From assembly GCA_035764525.1 (NCBI GenBank), contig DASTZB010000413.1:1-12929 (forward strand): a DNA stretch of 12,929 bases. Reading direction: 5' to 3'. Source of the DNA: VBAS01 sp035764525. Its GTDB lineage: Bacteria > Bacteroidota > Bacteroidia > Chitinophagales > Chitinophagaceae. The translations under genes and the position numbers were made by a program. The notes beneath the pieces are model-generated. The model saw only the letters and a list, made by a program, of their open reading frames with translations. It was not told the origin of the DNA and ran no database searches. This document shows positions 6,351 to 12,929 of this stretch, piece after piece. Each line of letters starts with the position of its first letter. Position 1 is the first letter of the stretch.

Positions 6351-7526
6351 ATGCAAGAAGCATATATAGTAGCTGGATACAGAACCGCAGTTGGTAAAGC
6401 AAAACGAGGAGGATTTCGTTTTTATCGTCCTGATGACCTCGCGGTGGATGTGATAAAAGGATTGATGGCAAGTATGCCGCAACTGGATGCAAAACGTGTG
6501 GATGATGTGATTGTTGGTAATGCTGTGCCGGAAGCCGAGCAGGGTTTGCAATTCGGTCGCATTATTTCTGCAAGAGCTTTGGGAATTGATGTACCGGGTG
6601 TAACAGTGAATCGTTATTGTGCATCGGGGTTGGAAACAATTGCGATCGCTACTGCGAAAATAAGAATGGGAATGGCGGATTGTATCGTAGCCGGAGGCAC
6701 AGAGAGTATGAGCCTTGTCCCTACTGCAGGTTGGAAAACTGTTCCAGCCTATTCAATTGCTAAAGATGAACCGGACTATTATTTAAGCATGGGATTAACA
6801 GCCGAAGCAGTGGCAAAAGAATTTAATGTTAGTCGTGAAGCGCAGGATGAATTTTCCTATAACTCACATCTGAAAGCGATAAATGCAATTAAGAATGGGT
6901 ATTTTAAAAATGGCATTCTGCCGATCCCTGTTGAAGAAGTTTATCTTGATGAGAAAGGAAAAAAACAAAAAAGAAATTATACGGTTGATACCGATGAAGG
7001 TCCCCGTGCAGATACCTCAATTGAAGTATTAGCAAAATTAAAACCGGCCTTTGCGGCGAATGGTTGTGTGACTGCAGGCAATTCATCACAAACAAGCGAT
7101 GGCGCTGCATTTGTCATTGTGATGGGAGAGAAGATGGTGAATGAACTTGGTTTAAAACCGATCGGCAGGTTGGTTGGCTCTGCAGTTGCAGGCGTTCATC
7201 CCCGCATTATGGGTATCGGACCTGTCGCTGCTATTCCAAAAGTGATGAAGCAAACGGGAATGAATATTTCACAAATCGACCTCATAGAATTAAATGAAGC
7301 ATTTGCATCACAGGCAATCGCTGTTATTCGTGAAGCAGGTCTTGATCCTTCTAAAGTAAATATAAACGGTGGGGCGATTGCTCTTGGTCATCCACTTGGT
7401 TGTACTGGTTGCAAGCTCACTATTCAGAATCTCCATGACATGAAGAGGCTCAACAAAAAATATGGGATGGTGACAGCCTGCGTTGGTGGTGGTCAGGGTA
7501 TTGCAGGGATTATTGAGAACCTGTAG
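6351..7526 (+). CDS. Acetyl-CoA C-acyltransferase (thiolase)
   Basis: This is a 391-residue biosynthetic/degradative thiolase that cleaves 3-ketoacyl-CoA with CoA or condenses two acetyl-CoA. The nucleophile is Cys90 in NRYCASGLETI, and the catalytic base pair is His347 in GGAIALGHPLGCTG and Cys377 in TACVGGGQG. The NEAFASQ motif and the N-terminal AYIVAGYRTAVGKAKRGG are also family signatures. I chose the ATG at 6351, which gives MQEAYIVAGYRT, over the in-frame TTG at 6312, whose extra 13 residues lie upstream of the conserved domain start. The gene stands alone: no fadB or other beta-oxidation partner is adjacent. FadA-type beta-oxidation or acetyl-CoA acetyltransferase activity cannot be separated by eye. 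A promoter candidate lies at 6194-6221, and a long leader with a hairpin precedes the gene. Confidence 0.95.
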   Translation: MQEAYIVAGYRTAVGKAKRGGFRFYRPDDLAVDVIKGLMASMPQLDAKRVDDVIVGNAVPEAEQGLQFGRIISARALGIDVPGVTVNRYCASGLETIAIATAKIRMGMADCIVAGGTESMSLVPTAGWKTVPAYSIAKDEPDYYLSMGLTAEAVAKEFNVSREAQDEFSYNSHLKAINAIKNGYFKNGILPIPVEEVYLDEKGKKQKRNYTVDTDEGPRADTSIEVLAKLKPAFAANGCVTAGNSSQTSDGAAFVIVMGEKMVNELGLKPIGRLVGSAVAGVHPRIMGIGPVAAIPKVMKQTGMNISQIDLIELNEAFASQAIAVIREAGLDPSKVNINGGAIALGHPLGCTGCKLTIQNLHDMKRLNKKYGMVTACVGGGQGIAGIIENL

Positions 7527-7600
7527 TTTTCTGTACCTGGCCTCAACAATTGTCTATAAAGTTTTCCCATTTTCCTCACGGGAGAAGAATTTGCCTTTCA

Positions 7601-7632
7601 TTTAGACATCCTTAAACCATTTTATAACTTTA
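7601..7632 (+). promoter_or_regulatory. Candidate promoter of the DUF1800-DUF1501 unit
   Basis: TAACTTTA (7625-7632) matches the -7 consensus TAnnTTTG at all but the last base. TTTA (7601-7604) lies 20 bases upstream in the -33 position. Transcription would start about 30 bases before the ATG at 7669. The match is imperfect in both boxes. Confidence 0.35.
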
Positions 7633-7668
7633 AAGTCAACATTAGCACTACCAACCAAAACCCTTGTT

Positions 7669-9339
7669 ATGGATAGAAGAGAATTTGTAACTGCAAGGAA
7701 AAAAATTGCATCGGTCCGCACTAATGAACCAAAAGAGACCGTCCGCACTTTTTCCGGTCTTACTCCCTACAATGGCCCATGGACATCAAATGAAGTAATT
7801 CATCTTCTTAAAAGAACCATGTTTGGTTCAACACCTGATGATATCAATTATTTTCTGGGACTTGGAATGAACCAATCAATCGACACATTATTGACAGTGT
7901 CAGCGACACCACCTGCACCACCGGTAAAAAATTATAACAACAATAATATTCCTGCTACAGATCCTGATTATAATATACCGATGGGGCAAACGTGGGTTAC
8001 TATTAATACCACCGATGCAGATGGACAAAGAAGAAACTCATTAAAAGCGTGGTGGATGGGATTAATGATAAACCAGGAAAGAAATATAAGAGAAAAGATG
8101 ACGCTTTTCTGGGCTAATCATTTTTCTACTGAAACAAATGATTTGGGTAGAATGATCTGGGCCTATAATTATAATGCTCTTTGCCGGAAGAATGCCCTTG
8201 GAAACTTTAAACAATTTGTAAAAGATATAACATTAGATGCAGCGATGCTTCGTTATTTAAATGGTTATTTGAATATCAGTACAGCACCAGATGAAAACTA
8301 TGGTCGTGAATTACAGGAATTATTTACACTGGGAAAAGAAAATAACCCCAACTACACTGAAGATGATGTAAAAAAAGCGGCAAGGGTTTTAACGGGGTGG
8401 AAAATAAATGCAAATACAAACACATATAGTTTCAACTCTGCTCAGCATGATGTGACAAGTAAACAATTCTCGTCATTTTATAATAATACGGTTATAACCG
8501 GAAGGAGCGGTGCCACAGCAGGAGACCTTGAGCTTACTGATCTGATCAATATGATCTTTTCAAAGAGCGCAGAAGTATCAAGGTTTATTGTAAAAAAACT
8601 GTATCGCTATTTTGTTTATTATAAAATTGATACCACTACTGAAACAAATGTCATCGATCCATTAGCACAAATACTTGTTTCTAATAATTGGGAAATAAAG
8701 CCAGTTCTTACCGCCTTATTTAAAAGCGAACATTTCTTTGATACAGTAAACCAGGGTTGCTATATAAAATCTCCGGTTGACCTGGTGGTTTCTGTATGCA
8801 GAGAGTTTGGTATTGTGTTTCCGAATGCAACCGATTATGTAAATGCATACAACATGTGGAGCTTTATGCAAAGCTATGCGGCATTGTTGCAGCAAAATAT
8901 CGGCGATCCACCGAATGTTGCCGGTTGGGCCGCCTTTTACCAGGCGCCGCAGTTTCATGAAACATGGATAAATGCGGATACTTATCCAAGAAGAAATCTT
9001 TTTACAGATACAATGATAGGCCCCGGATATACAAGAAGTGGTCAGAAAATAATTATCGACCCGGTTGCTTTTACAAAAAAGCTTTCCAATCCATCTGATC
9101 CGAATATTTTGATGAATGATGCACTAAGAATTTTATTCCGTATCGATCTTTCGGCAGCATCAAAGACAGCGTTGAAAAATCAGATTCTTCTTAGTAACCA
9201 GGCACAGGATTATTATTGGACCAATGCATGGGCTGCTTATATCAGTAATCCGACTGCGGCCAATTACCAGATAGTGTACACACGGTTGAGAGATCTTTAT
9301 AAATATTTAATGGACCTGGCCGAATATCAATTGTGTTGA
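7669..9339 (+). CDS. DUF1800 family protein
   Basis: This 556-residue protein belongs to the DUF1800 family, of unknown biochemical function, common in Bacteroidota, Planctomycetota and Proteobacteria next to DUF1501 genes. Family landmarks are HLLKRTMFGSTPDDINYFL (45-63), REKMTLFWANHFSTE (141-155), NYGRELQELFTLG (210-222), YTEDDVKKAARVLTGWKI (229-246), SRFIVKKLYRYFVYY (304-318) and PPNVAGW (414-420). The N-terminus MDRREFVTARKK carries a DRREF that looks like a Tat motif, but no hydrophobic segment follows, so no export signal is evident. There is also no T9SS tail. The DUF1501 gene starts 15 bases after the stop, so the two are almost certainly co-transcribed and probably act together. Polyproline and poly-Asn stretches near 79-93 look like a loop. 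Confidence 0.9.
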   Translation: MDRREFVTARKKIASVRTNEPKETVRTFSGLTPYNGPWTSNEVIHLLKRTMFGSTPDDINYFLGLGMNQSIDTLLTVSATPPAPPVKNYNNNNIPATDPDYNIPMGQTWVTINTTDADGQRRNSLKAWWMGLMINQERNIREKMTLFWANHFSTETNDLGRMIWAYNYNALCRKNALGNFKQFVKDITLDAAMLRYLNGYLNISTAPDENYGRELQELFTLGKENNPNYTEDDVKKAARVLTGWKINANTNTYSFNSAQHDVTSKQFSSFYNNTVITGRSGATAGDLELTDLINMIFSKSAEVSRFIVKKLYRYFVYYKIDTTTETNVIDPLAQILVSNNWEIKPVLTALFKSEHFFDTVNQGCYIKSPVDLVVSVCREFGIVFPNATDYVNAYNMWSFMQSYAALLQQNIGDPPNVAGWAAFYQAPQFHETWINADTYPRRNLFTDTMIGPGYTRSGQKIIIDPVAFTKKLSNPSDPNILMNDALRILFRIDLSAASKTALKNQILLSNQAQDYYWTNAWAAYISNPTAANYQIVYTRLRDLYKYLMDLAEYQLC

Positions 9340-9354
9340 ACAAAACCAACTGAA

Positions 9355-10932
9355 ATGAAAAGAAGAGATTTTTTAAGATACACTGTTCCCGCGGCTGCCG
9401 CTACAACGGTGATCGGCAATATCCCGATCCGTACAATGGGAATGGAATCGCCGTTGATCCGTGCATTGATGGATAATCCTACCGATACCGATCATGTGTT
9501 GGTACTTGTGCAAATGAATGGAGGCAATGATGGATTGAATATGGTGGTTCCAATTGATAATTATTCGAGTTACATGGCGGCAAGAAGTAATGTAGCGATT
9601 CCACAAAATAAAATTCTGCCACTTACAGGAAATTCAAAAACAGGTTTGCATCCTTCAATGACAGGCATTCAAACTTTATTTAATGAAGGCAAAGCTGCAG
9701 TTGTGCAAGCAGTTGGTTATCCCAACCCTGATTTCTCACATTTTCGTGCTACAGATATTTGGATGAGTGCTTCCGATTCAAATCAATATGTAAACAGCGG
9801 ATGGATGGGGCGTTATCTTGATAACGAATATCCCGGTTTTCCCAACGGTTATCCTAATAGTTCAATGACTGATCCGTTGGGAATACAAATTGGTTCCGTT
9901 ACATCTCTTACATTCCAGGGTCCGCAGGTAAGTATGGGGATGAGCATTTCTGATCCTGTAAATTTTTATAATCTTATTAATGGCGTACAGGATACCGCTC
10001 CAAATTCACCAGCCGGTTATGAACTTACTTATATAAGAACGGTAGCAAGACAGACACAGCAATATGCAGACGTAATAAAAACGGCGGCGTTGAATGTCAC
10101 TGCACAATCAACTTATCCATCAAATAACTCACTGGCTGATCAACTGAAGATCGTTGCACGTTTGGTCAAAGGTGGATTGAAAACAAGAGTGTATATGGTA
10201 AGCATAGGCGGGTTTGATACACATTCTACACAAGTAAACCAATCTGATACAACAACAGGTACACATGCAAACCTGATGAAACTATTGTCTGATGCCATCA
10301 AGGCGTTTATGGATGATCTGAAGTTTCTTGGTGTACAAAGAAGAGTTTACGGAATGACATTCTCAGAATTTGGAAGAAGAATAAAATCTAATTCAAGTTT
10401 AGGAACAGATCATGGCGCCGCCGCCCCTGTAATTTTATTTGGAGAATATGTAGCCGGCGGAGTGTTAGGCAACAGTCCAACAATACCTGCGAATGCCAAT
10501 GTGAATGATAATGTACCGATGCAATATGATTTCAGAAGTGTTTATGCATCTATTCTCTCAAACTGGTTCTGTGTTGATAATACAACATTGCAAACAGTGA
10601 TGCTTAAAAATTTCCAAAGCCTTCCGATCGTGAAAGCAAACTCATGTAATTCAACGACACCTGCTCTGCAGGATAAATTGCTTATTAAAAATTATCCGAA
10701 TCCATTTACAGGTTCTACCACAATCATTTTTAAAACAGATGGCGGGCACACATCCATTATGATCATCGATACATTGGGAAGAATGATCATTACGCTTGTT
10801 GACCAGGATTATACTGGTCCCGGCGAATATTCCGTTACATTCAATGCCGATAAGTTTGCTGCGGGGGTATATTATGCAAGACTCCAGAATGGCGCTACGC
10901 AGCAGGTAAGGGCAATGCTGAAAGTGAAATAA
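9355..10932 (+). CDS. DUF1501 family protein with Tat-like signal and T9SS type A sorting domain
   Basis: This 525-residue exported protein belongs to the DUF1501 family, whose fold is related to the alkaline phosphatase/sulfatase superfamily and whose activity is unknown. The N-terminus KRRDFLRYTVPAAAATTVI is a twin-arginine-like signal with a short hydrophobic, Ala-rich core. The DUF1501 body shows QMNGGNDGLNMVVP (53-66), GGFDTH (285-290), SEFGRR (337-342) and GTDHG (350-354), whose Asp and His residues are candidate metal ligands. Residues about 442-525 form a typical type A T9SS C-terminal domain: IKNYPNPFTGSTTI, a GRMI turn, and GVYYARLQNG with a basic end. It should therefore be exported to the periplasm and then moved to the cell surface or released, with the tail removed. 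It lies 15 bases after the DUF1800 gene and ends at a hairpin terminator. Confidence 0.93.
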   Translation: MKRRDFLRYTVPAAAATTVIGNIPIRTMGMESPLIRALMDNPTDTDHVLVLVQMNGGNDGLNMVVPIDNYSSYMAARSNVAIPQNKILPLTGNSKTGLHPSMTGIQTLFNEGKAAVVQAVGYPNPDFSHFRATDIWMSASDSNQYVNSGWMGRYLDNEYPGFPNGYPNSSMTDPLGIQIGSVTSLTFQGPQVSMGMSISDPVNFYNLINGVQDTAPNSPAGYELTYIRTVARQTQQYADVIKTAALNVTAQSTYPSNNSLADQLKIVARLVKGGLKTRVYMVSIGGFDTHSTQVNQSDTTTGTHANLMKLLSDAIKAFMDDLKFLGVQRRVYGMTFSEFGRRIKSNSSLGTDHGAAAPVILFGEYVAGGVLGNSPTIPANANVNDNVPMQYDFRSVYASILSNWFCVDNTTLQTVMLKNFQSLPIVKANSCNSTTPALQDKLLIKNYPNPFTGSTTIIFKTDGGHTSIMIIDTLGRMIITLVDQDYTGPGEYSVTFNADKFAAGVYYARLQNGATQQVRAMLKVK

Positions 10933-10960
10933 TTCTTTTAAAAATATAACCAATTATTTG

Positions 10961-10985
10961 TTGCAATCATCGTTGCAATTTTTTT
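10961..10985 (+). terminator. Rho-independent terminator of the DUF1800-DUF1501 unit
   Basis: TTGCAA (10961-10966) and TTGCAA (10973-10978) are self-complementary and form a 6-bp stem around TCATCG, extendable by wobble pairs, followed directly by seven T (10979-10985). It begins 28 bases after the DUF1501 stop codon. The stem is AT-rich, so the strength is uncertain. Confidence 0.55.
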
Positions 10986-10990
10986 AACAG

Positions 10991-11022
10991 CAACACTGAT
11001 GCAAAAAATCATAGTTTTGTTG
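10991..11022 (+). promoter_or_regulatory. Candidate -7 box and imperfect dyad before the small His/Cys protein gene
   Basis: TAGTTTTG (11012-11019) is an exact TAnnTTTG box only four bases before the ATG at 11024, so a transcript from it would be leaderless or nearly so. No convincing -33 TTTG is present. Overlapping it is a nested imperfect dyad: CAACA (10991-10995) with TGTTG (11018-11022), and TGAT (10997-11000) with ATCA (11008-11011). Such a dyad could be an operator for a metal-sensing repressor, but I do not recognise a Zur or Fur consensus. Confidence 0.3.
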
Positions 11023-11023
11023 G

Positions 11024-11380
11024 ATGCTTTTCAACGGCAACTATATTAAGAAGGCGATCTCATCAGTATTGCTTGTCATCTTGTTGCTGATTCACAGCAT
11101 TAAACTTCTTCACACACATTCCGGAAATAATTCCTTTGCAAATCATAATTGCATTGGTAATTGCTTTGAAAAAAATGATAATGCTGAATTAGCAAAATCT
11201 TCTTCAGATTGCAGTATATGTAATTACCAACTAACTAAAGATGCAGATGATCTTGTGTACCCTGCATTTTTCAGTCCAATTACAGAGCAACTTACATTCA
11301 ACACGAGTTTAATTTCATTTCACAAACTTTCTCATCCTTCTTCTTTAGAAAATCGCGGGCCCCCTGCCAATATTTTGTAA
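11024..11380 (+). CDS. Small membrane-anchored His/Cys-rich protein of the metal-uptake locus
   Basis: I do not recognise a named family for this 118-residue protein. Residues about 10-29 are strongly hydrophobic and preceded by KK, so it has a signal peptide or a single N-terminal membrane anchor, with the rest in the periplasm. Potential metal ligands then cluster: HTHS (30-33), HNCIGNC (41-47) and CSIC (63-66), plus His100 and His104. The C-terminus contains RGPP (111-114). This layout (N-terminal hydrophobic segment, HxH, Cys pairs, terminal RGPP-like motif) is reminiscent of DUF2946-type small proteins found near metal transport genes. The gene is followed after 81 bases by an outer-membrane protein gene and then a metal-binding SBP gene, which supports a role in metal handling or sensing. 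The only ATG that includes the whole hydrophobic segment is at 11024. Confidence 0.75.
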   Translation: MLFNGNYIKKAISSVLLVILLLIHSIKLLHTHSGNNSFANHNCIGNCFEKNDNAELAKSSSDCSICNYQLTKDADDLVYPAFFSPITEQLTFNTSLISFHKLSHPSSLENRGPPANIL

Positions 11381-11461
11381 GAGCTTTTCTTACACGTCTT
11401 AATCAAATCAAATAATTCATTTGGCGTATTGCTCTTTTTGAGCTTTCCATTTTTATCAAAT

Positions 11462-12625
11462 ATGAACTATATAAGGTTTTCAAAATATTTTGTAACTATC
11501 ATTCTATTCCTTGTTTTACTATCAATAAATAATTTTTGTCTGTCTCAGGTCACAGCTGACAGCACATCAAAGGATTCTTTGTTATTAAAACAGATCGAGG
11601 AGCAAATGAAAACGACTCCTCCGCCGGTTACACCCCAAACAAGGTCAAGTCTTTCATTTAACCCGGATATCGGGGTTATCGGCGACTTCCGTGGGTCATA
11701 TATCAGCAAAGGACAGCGGAATTTTGATTTTTATTTAAATGAAACAGAAGTTTCGTTGCAGGCTGCTGTAGATCCTTATGCCCGCGCCGATTTCTTTCTT
11801 TCTTTTAGCAGAGATCCTGAAACCGGTAAATATGGAGTAGAAGTGGAAGAAGGCTATTTGACAACATTATCACTTCCTGCAGGATTGCAGTTGAAAGCGG
11901 GACGATTCAGAAGTGCCATTGGAAGATTAAATACGGTTCATCCGCATGCACTTCCTTTTATTGATATGCCAAACGCTTATGTTAATTATTTTGGTGAAGA
12001 AGGATTGAAAGACGAAGGATTATCATTAAGCTGGCTTTTGCCAACAAAAGCTTTTTACCAGGAATTATTATTCCAGGTAACATCCGGATATTCTGAGTCA
12101 CCGGCATTTGCAAGAAGTGAAGGCAATCGTTTATTGTATGTAAGTCATCTGAAGAATTTTTTTACACTTAATGATGACAACACACTTGAATTGGGATTAA
12201 CTGGTATTTCAGGTCCTAATGATTCTGCCCGGGTTTCCAATATGGCTGCGGTCGACCTTACTTATAAATGGAAGCCTGTAAAAATGAATACCTATCATTC
12301 CCTTACATGGCAAAGTGAATTTTATTTTAACCATGCGAGCCTTATGGACAACTATTCAATGAGCTCATTTGGCATGTATTCATTTATTCAATACCAATTA
12401 GCGAAGCGGTGGTTTTTAACGGGCAGGTACGATTATGGACAAAAACCGTATGATAAAACCCTTAAAGTAAACGCTTTTTCATTGACTGCTGGTTGGTATG
12501 CAACCGAATTTTCAAAACTTGAATTTGAAACAAAAACAACTGATGACAATATCGATAAAAGATATTACCAGGCCTGGTTGCGCTGGATATTTGTAATTGG
12601 TGCACACGGGGCACATCAGTATTAA
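11462..12625 (+). CDS. Outer-membrane beta-barrel protein, zinc-regulated receptor-like
   Basis: This is a 387-residue predicted outer-membrane protein. The ATG at 11462 gives a normal Sec signal peptide (MNYIRFSKYF followed by a hydrophobic core to about residue 28). An in-frame TTG at 11429 would add 11 residues and is less likely. After a coiled, Pro-rich linker (about 35-60) comes a barrel-like region of alternating hydrophobic/polar strands. Its landmarks are NPDIGVIGDFRGSY (67-80), AAVDPYARADFFLSF (101-115), VEVEEGYLTTLSLPAGLQL (126-144) and HPHALPF (160-166). The chain ends in a terminal Tyr (HGAHQY), as barrels often do. The sequence resembles proteins usually labelled zinc-regulated TonB-dependent outer-membrane receptor, but I see no TonB box or plug domain, so a porin-like channel is more likely. 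It lies 19 bases before an SBP gene and is probably co-transcribed with it. Confidence 0.75.
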   Translation: MNYIRFSKYFVTIILFLVLLSINNFCLSQVTADSTSKDSLLLKQIEEQMKTTPPPVTPQTRSSLSFNPDIGVIGDFRGSYISKGQRNFDFYLNETEVSLQAAVDPYARADFFLSFSRDPETGKYGVEVEEGYLTTLSLPAGLQLKAGRFRSAIGRLNTVHPHALPFIDMPNAYVNYFGEEGLKDEGLSLSWLLPTKAFYQELLFQVTSGYSESPAFARSEGNRLLYVSHLKNFFTLNDDNTLELGLTGISGPNDSARVSNMAAVDLTYKWKPVKMNTYHSLTWQSEFYFNHASLMDNYSMSSFGMYSFIQYQLAKRWFLTGRYDYGQKPYDKTLKVNAFSLTAGWYATEFSKLEFETKTTDDNIDKRYYQAWLRWIFVIGAHGAHQY

Positions 12626-12644
12626 AAATTATATATAAATAATC

Positions 12645-12929
12645 ATGAAAAAAATATCAATTCTTAGTTTGTTCTTTTTTTGTATTTCCTCATTTGCTTT
12701 TGCAGACACGATCAAAATTGTGACGACAACGACCGATATGAAAAGTATCGCAGAACTTATTGGAGGAAATAAAGTTTCAGTTACTTCGATTGCCACTGGC
12801 TATCAGAATCCACATTTTGTAGATCCTAAACCGAGTTATATAATAAGTTTAACAAAAGCCAATCTTTTTGTTACCGTAGGGCTTGATCTTGAAACAGGTT
12901 GGTCACCGCAGTTGCTTTCAAGCTCACGC
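12645..12929 (+). CDS. Metal ABC transporter substrate-binding protein, ZnuA/TroA family, partial
   Basis: This is the first 95 residues of a periplasmic cluster A-I metal-binding protein that hands zinc or manganese to an ABC permease; the C-terminus lies past the right edge. A Sec signal peptide is clear: MKK, a hydrophobic stretch, and FAFA followed by DT near residue 20. The mature start IKIVTTTTDMKSIAELIGG is typical of the family, and NPHFVDPKPSYI (55-66) carries His57, the expected first metal ligand. There is no lipobox, so it should be soluble in the periplasm. Family members are usually about 290-310 residues. Zinc is favoured by the neighbouring outer-membrane protein, but manganese cannot be excluded because the His-rich loop region and the other ligands are outside the window. 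Confidence 0.92.
   Translation, partial: MKKISILSLFFFCISSFAFADTIKIVTTTTDMKSIAELIGGNKVSVTSIATGYQNPHFVDPKPSYIISLTKANLFVTVGLDLETGWSPQLLSSSR

Noticed and set aside
7527..7668. Terminator after the thiolase gene
   Set aside because: I looked for a GC-rich hairpin with a T-tract here and found none that pairs well.
11429..11461. Upstream TTG start extending the outer-membrane protein by 11 residues
   Set aside because: The ATG at 11462 gives a regular signal peptide with a basic n-region; the longer form puts a hydrophobic stretch before it without benefit.

Overview
The window looks like a chromosomal stretch from a member of the Bacteroidota, probably close to Chitinophagaceae. This is an inference from AT-rich DNA, start codons without clear Shine-Dalgarno sequences, several boxes matching the Bacteroidota -7 consensus TAnnTTTG, a C-terminal type IX secretion (T9SS) sorting domain, and protein sequences typical of that phylum. 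I see no rRNA or tRNA gene, no transposase, no integrase, no phage gene and no CRISPR array.

Left part (1-4258): the N-terminal two thirds of pheT runs leftward off the edge. It is separated by a 330-base divergent intergenic region from dnaB, the replicative helicase. dnaB ends in an intrinsic terminator, and rsmE (16S rRNA m3U1498 methyltransferase) starts just after it. Middle (4241-7526): a leftward pair, pyrD then a TerC-family membrane protein gene, is convergent with rsmE and overlaps its 3' end by 18 bases. A divergent intergenic region separates pyrD from a rightward thiolase gene.

Right part (7669-12929): a two-gene unit encodes a DUF1800 protein and a DUF1501 protein; the latter carries both a Tat-like signal and a T9SS sorting domain. 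The unit ends in a hairpin terminator. Next comes a probable metal (zinc-type) uptake locus: a small membrane-anchored His/Cys protein, an outer-membrane beta-barrel of the zinc-regulated type, and the start of a ZnuA/TroA-family substrate-binding protein that runs off the right edge. These would provide outer-membrane passage and periplasmic capture of the metal, with the ABC permease and ATPase expected beyond the window.

The most unusual signal is a set of short degenerate tandem arrays (units of 7, 8 or 9 bases, 3-5 copies, 24-35 bp). One lies at the dnaB stop codon, three lie inside rsmE and one inside pyrD, and all the genic ones keep the reading frame. They resemble the heptanucleotide STRR repeats of cyanobacteria in form, and the pyrD copy accounts for about 12 extra residues. 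Other points of interest are tandem SSB-tip-like motifs at the DnaB C-terminus, a hairpin framed by direct repeats upstream of the thiolase gene, and the small His/Cys protein of the metal locus.
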